NCBI GenBank assembly: GCA_003693905.1 | Contig: RFLL01000182.1 | Coordinates: forward strand, 1 to 6,376 | Direction of reading: 5' to 3' | Length of the DNA: 6,376 nt | From: Alphaproteobacteria bacterium | Lineage (GTDB): Bacteria > Pseudomonadota > Alphaproteobacteria > Kiloniellales > J153 | In this document: positions 1-4,459 of the stretch, piece after piece | How positions within the stretch are numbered: the first letter of the stretch is position 1 | How the letters are laid out: every line of letters begins with the position of its first letter | Made by a program: the position numbers and the translations under genes | Notes under the pieces: model-generated | Databases searched by the model: none | The model's input: the letters and a program-made list of their open reading frames with translations, nothing else | What the model was told of the DNA's origin: nothing

Positions 1-517
1 GCACCGGCATGCGCGTGTTGGCCTTGACCCAGCGGGTTACCATCTCGACGTATTCGGGCACCTGCCCGACCGCCGAGCCCATGCCGCGTTCGCTCATGCC
101 GTGCGGACAGCCGAAGTTGAGCTCGACACCGTCGGCGCCGGTCTCTTCGACCCGAGCCAGGATTCGTTTCCACGCCTCCTCCTCGCACGGCACCATCAGC
201 GAGACGACGACAGCGCGGTCGGGCCAGTCGCGCTTGACCTGCTTGATCTCGCGCAGATTGACCTCCAGAGGGCGGTCGGTGATCAGTTCGATGTTGTTGA
301 AACCGACCATGCGGTCGTCACCCAGATGCAGCGCGCCATAACGCGAGCTGACGTTGACGATCGGCGGGTCCTCACCCAGGGTCTTCCACACGACGCCGCC
401 CCAGCCCGCCTTGAAGGCGCGCACGACGTTGTATTCCTTGTCGGTGGGTGGCGCCGAAGCCAGCCAGAACGGGTTCGGCGACTTGATACCGGCGATGGTA
501 CAGCTCAGATCGGCCAT
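1..517 (-). CDS. preA: Dihydropyrimidine dehydrogenase, FMN subunit PreA (5' part only)
   Basis: This subunit reduces uracil or thymine to the 5,6-dihydro form, using electrons delivered by PreT; it is cytoplasmic. Only the first 172 codons are present and the gene continues past position 1. The visible part is the start of the FMN-binding TIM barrel, including PNPFWLASAPPT (residues 14-25), GWGGVVWKT (38-46), GFNNIEL (72-78) and the active-site loop ELNFGCPHGMSERGMG (132-147). These match the dihydropyrimidine dehydrogenase/DHOD class 1 family. The C-terminal ferredoxin-like 4Fe-4S part expected for PreA would lie outside the window. The ATG at 517 was chosen because the N-terminus then matches the family and GGGAG (527-531) lies 9 nt upstream; the frame stays open further upstream but shows no ATG or GTG. 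The loop residue aligning with the catalytic cysteine of mammalian enzyme is Val150. It follows preT by 103 bp on the same strand, so the two are probably co-transcribed. Confidence 0.93.
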   Translation of the reverse strand, partial: MADLSCTIAGIKSPNPFWLASAPPTDKEYNVVRAFKAGWGGVVWKTLGEDPPIVNVSSRYGALHLGDDRMVGFNNIELITDRPLEVNLREIKQVKRDWPDRAVVVSLMVPCEEEAWKRILARVEETGADGVELNFGCPHGMSERGMGSAVGQVPEYVEMVTRWVKANTRMPV

Positions 518-526
518 CGTATCCAA

Positions 527-531
527 CTCCC
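527..531 (-). promoter_or_regulatory. Ribosome binding site of preA
   Basis: GGGAG on the minus strand lies 9 nt before the ATG at 517. It supports that start over the open but start-poor stretch upstream. A stronger AGGAGG at 595-600 has no ATG, GTG or TTG at a usable distance and is not the preA ribosome binding site. Confidence 0.6.
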
Positions 532-599
532 GGGCGGTTTCGCCCTTGCTGATTCGCCTCTGCTGATTGCGGCGAGCCTCCGCGAAATGTCCCGCCTCC

Positions 600-628
600 T
601 ATTATGCGCTTATTATGCGCTTATGCGC
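600..628. repeat. Short tandem repeat at the preT stop codon
   Basis: Plus-strand TATTATGCGCT occurs twice head to tail (600-610 and 611-621) and a shortened third copy follows. The core TTATGCGC is present three times: 602-609, 613-620 and 621-628. The last copy contains the preT TAA stop (621-623 read on the minus strand). The array sits at the beginning of the 103-bp preT-preA gap, next to an AGGAGG at 595-600. Its role is unknown; replication slippage is a simple explanation. Confidence 0.8.
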
Positions 629-1982
629 GCAGGGCGCGGTCGATCGCGTGCGCCGCGACCTTGCCGTCCTCGACCGCGACCACGGTCAGATCCCTGCCTT
701 CGATGCAATCGCCGCCGGCCCACACGTCGGGCAGCGACGTCTGCCGCTCGGCGTTGACGACGATGCGCCCACCGGCGATCTCCAACGTCTCGCGCGCATC
801 TTCGATCAGCGGATCGGGCACCAGCTTCTGCCCGATCGCCTTGAACACCTGATCGGCGAACAGGCGGAAGGTATCGCCGGTGCCGACAAGACGCCCGGCT
901 TCGTCGAGCTGGGTGTGTTCGCACTCGACCTCCTTGACCTGTCCCTTGAAGCCGATCAGACGCCGCGGCATGGCCCAGTGACGGATCGTCACGCCGTTGA
1001 TCTGGGCCCATTCCTGCTCAACCCAGGTCGCGCCCATCTGCTGCGGACCGCGGCGGTAGACCAGCGTCACCTCCTCGGCGCCGAGCAGACGCGCCTGCAC
1101 GGCAGCGTCGACGGCGGTGTTGCCGCCGCCGATCACCACCACCCGGCGGCCGATCGGCACCTGCGTCAGGTCATCGGCCTGACGCAGGCGTTCGATGAAA
1201 GCCACGGCATCCTCGACGCCGTCCAGATCCTCGCCGTCGACGCCCAGTTCCCGGGTCCCGCCCAGACCGATGCCGATGAATACGGCATCGAAGTCGCGGC
1301 GCAGATCGACCAGATGCACATCGCGGCCCAGCGCCTTGCCGGTTTCCACCGTGATGCCGCCCAGCGACAGGATGAAGCCGACCTCCTTCTGCGCGAAGTC
1401 GCCGGTCGTCTTATAGGCGGCGATCCCGTACTCGTTGAGCCCGCCGGGCTTGTCCCTGGCCTCGAACACCACGACCTCGTGGCCGAGCATCGACAGACGG
1501 TGGGCGCACGACAGCCCGGCCGGGCCGGCACCGACCACGGCAATGCGCCTGCCGCTGGGCGCGGCGCGGCGGAACGGCTGAATCCCGGCCGCCATCAGAT
1601 GATCGGTGGCGTAGCGCTGCAAGGCGCCGATGCGCACCGGCTGACGCTCACCGAAGTTGCGTACGCAGGCTTCCTCGCACAACTCCTCGACCGGACACAC
1701 CCGGGCGCACATGCCGCCCATGATGTTGGCATTGAGGATGTCGAGGGCCGAGCCCTTCAGGTTGCCGGTCTGGATCTTGCGGATGAAGCTGGGGATGTCG
1801 ATGCCGGTCGGGCACGCCTGCACGCACGGTGCATCGAAACAGAAGTAGCAGCGGCTGCTTTCAACGATGGCCCCCTTGAAGTCGAGGGGCGGGTGCTTGT
1901 CTACAAAGTTCCTGGCCAGGGTTTCCGGATCCAGCCGTCCGGATGCGATATCCCCGGGCGCGCTACCTTCGGTATCGCTCAT
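621..1982 (-). CDS. preT: Dihydropyrimidine dehydrogenase, Fe-S/FAD subunit PreT
   Basis: PreT is the electron-input subunit: it oxidises NAD(P)H at FAD and passes electrons through Fe-S clusters to PreA. The protein has 453 residues, similar to other bacterial PreT/PydX proteins and to the N-terminal half of eukaryotic dihydropyrimidine dehydrogenase. The N-terminal Fe-S domain carries Cys45, 48, 53, 57 and Cys92, 96, 102, 106; Gln122, in GALQRYA, aligns with the glutamine that ligates a cluster in the mammalian enzyme. The FAD Rossmann motif VVGAGPAG spans 149-156, the nicotinamide-binding motif VIGGGNTAVD 283-292, and the closing FAD motif WAGGDCIEGR 421-430. Glutamate synthase small subunit shares this fold, but adjacency to preA decides the call. 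The ATG at 1982 follows GGGGAGG (1994-2000) by 11 nt. It diverges from the RutR-like gene and probably shares a control region with it. Preference for NADH or NADPH cannot be read with certainty. Confidence 0.95.
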   Translation of the reverse strand: MSDTEGSAPGDIASGRLDPETLARNFVDKHPPLDFKGAIVESSRCYFCFDAPCVQACPTGIDIPSFIRKIQTGNLKGSALDILNANIMGGMCARVCPVEELCEEACVRNFGERQPVRIGALQRYATDHLMAAGIQPFRRAAPSGRRIAVVGAGPAGLSCAHRLSMLGHEVVVFEARDKPGGLNEYGIAAYKTTGDFAQKEVGFILSLGGITVETGKALGRDVHLVDLRRDFDAVFIGIGLGGTRELGVDGEDLDGVEDAVAFIERLRQADDLTQVPIGRRVVVIGGGNTAVDAAVQARLLGAEEVTLVYRRGPQQMGATWVEQEWAQINGVTIRHWAMPRRLIGFKGQVKEVECEHTQLDEAGRLVGTGDTFRLFADQVFKAIGQKLVPDPLIEDARETLEIAGGRIVVNAERQTSLPDVWAGGDCIEGRDLTVVAVEDGKVAAHAIDRALRA

Positions 1983-1993
1983 GCGTCAACAAG

Positions 1994-2000
1994 CCTCCCC
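1994..2000 (-). promoter_or_regulatory. Ribosome binding site of preT
   Basis: GGGGAGG on the minus strand lies 11 nt before the ATG at 1982. The spacing is slightly long but the match to the anti-Shine-Dalgarno sequence is good and no competing start lies nearby. Confidence 0.6.
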
Positions 2001-2110
2001 AGGCTCTATGTGCTTTTATGTCGTTTGGCACGGGCGCCTTCCCGAAGCCGATCCCGCCGGTCGATCTGTACCTTGGGAATGCGCTATGCTGGGGCAAGTT
2101 TGAACGAAGT

Positions 2111-2126
2111 TTGACCAAGCGGTCAA
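2111..2126. promoter_or_regulatory. RutR-type operator between preT and the regulator gene
   Basis: TTGACCAAGCGGTCAA is an inverted repeat with perfect 6-bp arms (TTGACC / GGTCAA) around a 4-bp centre. From memory, the E. coli RutR consensus is TTGACCAnnTGGTCAA; this site agrees at 13 of the 14 specified positions. It lies 56 bp before the regulator's start and 128 bp before preT, in the divergent region, so it could control both directions, including autoregulation. A TACGAT at 2131-2136 could be a plus-strand -10 element, but no -35 at good spacing is evident. Binding is inferred, while the palindrome is directly visible. Confidence 0.85.
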
Positions 2127-2182
2127 GTTTTACGATCATGACCGCAAACGGGCGGGAAACGGGATCGGCGAGCGAGGTGACG

Positions 2183-3001
2183 ATGGAGAACGCAGGCCCG
2201 GGCAACGACAGCGGCGGCCGCAACGGCCGGAACCGGCAAAACGGCGGCGGCGGGCGCCGGGCCGAATTTCGCGAAGCCAACGAGGCGGCAATTCTTCAGG
2301 CCGCGGAAGAGGTTTTTGCCGAATTCGGTTTTCACGGCGCGACGACGGCGGAAATCGCCGAACGCGCCGGCCTGCCCAAGGCCAACGTACACTACTATTT
2401 CGGCACCAAGGAGGCGCTCTACCGGGCGGTACTGGAAAATATCCTCAGCCTGTGGCTGACGCCGGTTCGCAACTTCACCGACGAAAGCGACCCGGCGCAG
2501 GCGCTGTCCGACTATATCGCCCGCAAGATCGACTATACCCGCACGCGACCGCTGGCTTCACGCATCTTCGCCAGCGAACTGCTCGCCGGGGCGCCGCAGA
2601 TTCGCGCCTACCTGGCCGGGCCGTTGCGCGAGATCGTGGAAGAAAAAAGCCGTGTCGTGCGGCGCTGGATCGCCGACGGCAAGATCGACCCGATCGAGCC
2701 GGTGCATCTGTTCATCACCCTGTGGGCGATGACCCAGAGCTACGCCGATTTCGCGGTCCAGGCGGCGGCGATTCAAGGCAAGGAAGCGCTCGACGACACC
2801 GACTTCGAGGCCGCCCGGCGCTTCATCACCCACATGGTTCTGAAAGGCCTCGGCCTGCCATCGCCGGCGGATGCCTCGAACAGGCGGCCGCCGAAGAGAG
2901 CCTCGAGCAAGTTTGGCTGGGGGCCCGGGGATGTCCAGGTCGTGGGCGAAGGCGCGGACAAGGCCCCGCCGGAGAAGTCGCCCGAGGACGGAAACGGATA
3001 A
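2183..3001 (+). CDS. rutR: RutR-like TetR-family regulator of pyrimidine catabolism
   Basis: This is probably a uracil-responsive repressor of the neighbouring preT-preA and beta-ureidopropionase genes. The TetR DNA-binding domain covers about residues 33-79: FAEFGFHGATTAEIAERAG (45-63) followed by the recognition region ending in HYYFGTKEALYRAVL (70-84). The ligand domain resembles E. coli RutR closely, including SRIFASELLAGAP (126-138), EEKSRVVRRWI (153-163) and WAMTQSYADFAVQ (181-193). At 272 residues it is longer than E. coli RutR (212). It has a Gly/Asn/Arg-rich N-terminus (about 5-26) and a tail of about 48 residues beyond the last helix, rich in Pro, Lys, Gly and acidic residues. The ATG at 2183 was chosen because GAGGTGA (2174-2180) precedes it; an in-frame ATG at 2138 would overlap the promoter region. 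The TAA stop lies in the first copy of a 16-bp repeat. The palindrome just upstream supports the assignment. Confidence 0.88.
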   Translation: MENAGPGNDSGGRNGRNRQNGGGGRRAEFREANEAAILQAAEEVFAEFGFHGATTAEIAERAGLPKANVHYYFGTKEALYRAVLENILSLWLTPVRNFTDESDPAQALSDYIARKIDYTRTRPLASRIFASELLAGAPQIRAYLAGPLREIVEEKSRVVRRWIADGKIDPIEPVHLFITLWAMTQSYADFAVQAAAIQGKEALDDTDFEAARRFITHMVLKGLGLPSPADASNRRPPKRASSKFGWGPGDVQVVGEGADKAPPEKSPEDGNG

Positions 3002-3037
3002 GGGCGGGAACGGACAAGGGCGGGAACGGACAAGGGA
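2990..3037. repeat. 16-bp minisatellite across the regulator's stop codon
   Basis: There are three consecutive 16-bp units: 2990-3005, 3006-3021 and 3022-3037. The second is GGGAACGGACAAGGGC; the third differs only in its last base and the first at two positions. One of those two differences (T for C at 2999) creates the TAA that ends the regulator gene. A shorter echo, CGGACAAGG, occurs inside the gene at 2955-2963. The array begins the convergent gap between the regulator and beta-ureidopropionase genes. Confidence 0.85.
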
Positions 3038-3042
3038 CGGGT

Positions 3043-3067
3043 GCTCCGGGGCCACCCGCCCCGGGGC
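3043..3067. terminator. Possible bidirectional terminator hairpin in the convergent gap
   Basis: The perfect inverted repeat CCGGGGC (3046-3052) / GCCCCGG (3058-3064), loop CACCC, extends to 10 pairs with one G-U (3043-3067). It lies between two convergent genes, where transcripts of both must end. No T-tract follows on either strand, so it is not a standard intrinsic terminator. A competing hairpin, CGGGTG (3038-3043) / CACCCG (3053-3058), uses part of the same sequence. Termination is inferred from position. Confidence 0.35.
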
Positions 3068-3112
3068 TACCCATTCCATCCGGTTGGCGCTGCGCGGCCC
3101 GGCGCCCGATGT

Positions 3113-4006
3113 CTATTCCGCAGCCGCAGCGCGGCGCAAGGCGCCGTCGGCAACCAGAATGCCGTAGGTTTCCGGCCGCCGGTCGCGGAAGAACTGCCAC
3201 AGCTCGCGAATCTCGCGCACCTGATCCATGTCCATCTCGTGGACCAGCAGTTCGTCCTTGTCGGGGCTTGCCTGGGCCTCGATCTGGCCGCGCGGATTGA
3301 CGATGTAGCTGGAGCCGTAGAAGGTGCCGATGTTCCACGGCGCCTCGACGCCGACGCGGTTGATGGCACCGATGAAGACCCCGTTGGCCGCCGCCGCCGC
3401 GGGCTGTTCCAGCTCCCACAGATACTGGCTGAGGCCGGCCACGGTGGCCGACGGATTGACGATGTATTCGGCGCCGTTCAGCGCCAGCGCCCGCCACCCT
3501 TCGGGGAAATGGCGGTCGTAGCAGATATAGACGCCGAGTTTGCAGTAGGCGGTCTCGAACACCGGCCAGCCGCTGTTGCCAGGGCGGAAGAAGAACTTCT
3601 CCCAAAACCCGGCGACCTGGGGGATGTGGGTCTTGCGGTACTTGCCGAGATAGCGCCCGTCGGCGTCGATCACCGCCGCAGTGTTGTAGTAGAGGCCGGG
3701 AATTTCCTCTTCGTAGATCGGTGCCACGATGACCATCGAGTGCTTCCTGGCGTACTCCTGCATCAGCCGCACGGTCGGCCCGTCGGGCACCTTCTCGGTC
3801 GCCGCATACCACTTCTTGTCCTGGCTGGGACAGAAGTAGGGCTGGGTGAACACCTCCTGCATGCACAGCACCTGCACCCCCTGCCGCCCCGCCTCGTCGA
3901 TCAGCGGCAGGTGGGCCTCGATCATCCGTTCGCGGATTTCGCCCGGCGACATGTCGGTGTCGCCCTTCAGGCTCATCTGAATGAGCCCTGCCTTGACCTT
4001 GGTCAT
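3113..4006 (-). CDS. Beta-ureidopropionase (N-carbamoyl-beta-alanine amidohydrolase)
   Basis: This enzyme performs the last step of reductive pyrimidine degradation: N-carbamoyl-beta-alanine (or the methyl analogue from thymine) to beta-alanine, CO2 and ammonia, in the cytoplasm. It is a nitrilase-superfamily protein of 297 residues. The Glu-Lys-Cys triad is visible as Glu51 (MQEVF), Lys125 (KYRKTHIP) and Cys162 (ICYDRHFPE). NPSATVAGLSQYLWELE (184-200), AINRVGVE (214-221) and FYGSSYIVNP (229-238) resemble eukaryotic beta-alanine synthase more than generic nitrilases. N-carbamoylputrescine amidase or an N-carbamoyl-amino-acid hydrolase are alternatives, but the locus favours beta-ureidopropionase. 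The ATG at 4006 was chosen because family homology begins there; AGGG lies about 10 nt upstream. The frame is open further upstream, but through hairpins and the operator, which look non-coding. It converges on the regulator gene and is apart from preT-preA; a RutR-like palindrome 130 bp upstream probably co-regulates it. Confidence 0.9.
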   Translation of the reverse strand: MTKVKAGLIQMSLKGDTDMSPGEIRERMIEAHLPLIDEAGRQGVQVLCMQEVFTQPYFCPSQDKKWYAATEKVPDGPTVRLMQEYARKHSMVIVAPIYEEEIPGLYYNTAAVIDADGRYLGKYRKTHIPQVAGFWEKFFFRPGNSGWPVFETAYCKLGVYICYDRHFPEGWRALALNGAEYIVNPSATVAGLSQYLWELEQPAAAAANGVFIGAINRVGVEAPWNIGTFYGSSYIVNPRGQIEAQASPDKDELLVHEMDMDQVREIRELWQFFRDRRPETYGILVADGALRRAAAAE

Positions 4007-4029
4007 GGTTCGCCGTCCCTTTTTCGTTT

Positions 4030-4051
4030 CGTGGCCCCGTTTCCGGCCACG
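4030..4051 (-). other. Inverted repeat in the beta-ureidopropionase leader (near start)
   Basis: CGTGGCC (4030-4036) and GGCCACG (4045-4051) form a perfect 7-bp stem with an 8-nt loop. It ends 23 nt before the start codon and just upstream of the purine-rich ribosome-binding region, so it would be part of the mRNA leader. The sequence after it on the minus strand is A-rich rather than T-rich, so it is not an intrinsic terminator. Function is unknown. Confidence 0.55.
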
Positions 4052-4082
4052 CGCAATTGCCTGTTTCGACTGTGCTAGGCCC

Positions 4083-4104
4083 CGGTGCCCTGCCCCGGGC
4101 ACCG
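4083..4104 (-). other. Inverted repeat in the beta-ureidopropionase leader (distal)
   Basis: CGGTGCCC (4083-4090) and GGGCACCG (4097-4104) form a perfect 8-bp GC-rich stem with a 6-nt loop. If transcription starts a few bases downstream of the TATGAT at 4130-4135, this hairpin would lie near the 5' end of the transcript, where such stems often stabilise mRNA. It could also be a protein-binding site. It is directly visible but its role is not known. Confidence 0.5.
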
Positions 4105-4129
4105 CCCGGCCCGGATCATGTCCGATCGC

Positions 4130-4135
4130 ATCATA
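4130..4135 (-). promoter_or_regulatory. Candidate -10 element for the beta-ureidopropionase gene
   Basis: TATGAT on the minus strand matches TATAAT at five of six positions and starts one base downstream of the operator at 4137-4152. A good -35 at 16-18 bp is not evident (TAAACT is the hexamer at 17 bp). Bound repressor would cover the spacer, consistent with repression. The call rests on the hexamer and its position. Confidence 0.4.
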
Positions 4136-4136
4136 C

Positions 4137-4152
4137 CTGACCGCACGGTCAA
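4137..4152. promoter_or_regulatory. Second RutR-like operator, upstream of beta-ureidopropionase
   Basis: CTGACCGCACGGTCAA contains the perfect palindrome TGACCG-CA-CGGTCA (4138-4151). It agrees with the remembered RutR consensus TTGACCAnnTGGTCAA at 11 of 14 specified positions. Read on the minus strand, TTTGACCGTGCGGTCA matches the preT-regulator site (TTTGACCAAGCGGTCA) at 14 of 16. It lies 130 bp before the beta-ureidopropionase start and next to a candidate -10. It is the clearest sign that this gene shares its regulator with preT-preA. Confidence 0.75.
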
Positions 4153-4162
4153 AGTTTAGTCT

Positions 4163-4267
4163 CGAACGGATGGGCGGCCGATCTCCCCGGAAGCACGCCA
4201 CGGGATGCATGCAACCGCGGGAACGCGGCATCCGCGCGCCGATCCCGCACGGCCCCCGTACCGTTCG
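4163..4267. other. Inverted-repeat-rich non-coding stretch, possible structured RNA
   Basis: CGAACGG (4163-4169) and CCGTTCG (4261-4267) are complementary across 105 bp. Within them, GGATG (4203-4207) pairs with CATCC (4229-4233), and after a 7-nt bulge CCGCG (4215-4219) pairs with CGCGG (4224-4228) around a GGAA tetraloop of the GNRA type. No convincing gene is seen here; the short frames across it have no recognisable domain. A TTTTT occurs at 4287-4291 but without a strong hairpin directly before it. A structured RNA, a protein-binding site or chance in GC-rich DNA are all possible. Confidence 0.3.
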
Positions 4268-4304
4268 CGATGGTCGGATCCGGCACTTTTTCCATCGCCC
4301 GCAT

Positions 4305-4377
4305 GAGAATTTCTACATGTAATTGTAATGAGATAGGGACAACAATCATTCGTTTAGAATTAATAATGGTTTCACAC
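4305..4377 (+). promoter_or_regulatory. AT-rich promoter-like island upstream of the chemoreceptor
   Basis: About 30% GC by hand count, in a window that is otherwise strongly GC-rich. It contains TAGAAT at 4355-4360, a plausible -10 that would put transcription start near 4367, and the palindrome TACATGTA at 4314-4321. No well-spaced -35, sigma-28 or sigma-54 signature was found. It most likely holds the chemoreceptor gene's promoter; the exact elements are uncertain. Confidence 0.45.
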
Positions 4378-4447
4378 TATCCCGTCAGGATGCGCGCCCG
4401 GCGCTCACGTGCACATACAAACGCATGCAAAAATATCGGGTGTGTGA
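4372..4447 (+). promoter_or_regulatory. Possible chemoreceptor mRNA leader fold overlapping the ribosome binding site
   Basis: TCACAC (4372-4377) can pair with GTGTGA (4442-4447) and CCCG (4381-4384) with CGGG (4437-4440), separated by a small internal loop: ten pairs in all. Inside, ATGCG (4390-4394) pairs with CGCAT (4422-4426). The right arm overlaps the first two bases of the GAGGT ribosome binding site (4446-4450). The fold is visible as complementarity; any effect on translation is inferred. Confidence 0.35.
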
Positions 4448-4459
4448 GGTTCAAAGGCG

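Noticed and set aside
567..2114. Long plus-strand open frame of 515 codons opposite preT
   Set aside because: It lies antisense to preT, has no recognisable domain, and its composition (Asp, His, Arg, Ala rich) is typical of a mirror frame in GC-rich DNA. preT has full family motifs.
1943..2182. Upstream starts for the regulator (1943 or 2138)
   Set aside because: The extra residues have no homology, the 1943 start would run antisense into preT and through the operator, and the 2138 start abuts the promoter-like sequence. The ATG at 2183 has a GAGGTGA before it.
4152..4185. Sigma-28-like flagellar promoter (AAAGTTT ... GCCGAT) upstream of the chemoreceptor
   Set aside because: Both half motifs are present, but the gap is 19 bp instead of the usual 11, and the site is about 275 bp from the chemoreceptor start. 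The AAAGTTT is better explained as operator flank.
4007..4231. N-terminal extension of beta-ureidopropionase to an upstream ATG at 4231
   Set aside because: The extension would translate two hairpins, the candidate -10 and the operator, and has no homology to the family. Homology starts at the ATG at 4006.
4278..4291. Intrinsic terminator at TTTTT (4287-4291)
   Set aside because: The preceding CGGATCCG is a self-complementary palindrome without a loop, and no stable hairpin directly precedes the T-run.
4149..4349. Minus-strand open frame of 66 codons in the beta-ureidopropionase-chemoreceptor gap
   Set aside because: It has no clear ribosome binding site or family resemblance, and it crosses the AT-rich island and inverted repeats. 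Chance frames of this length are common in GC-rich DNA.
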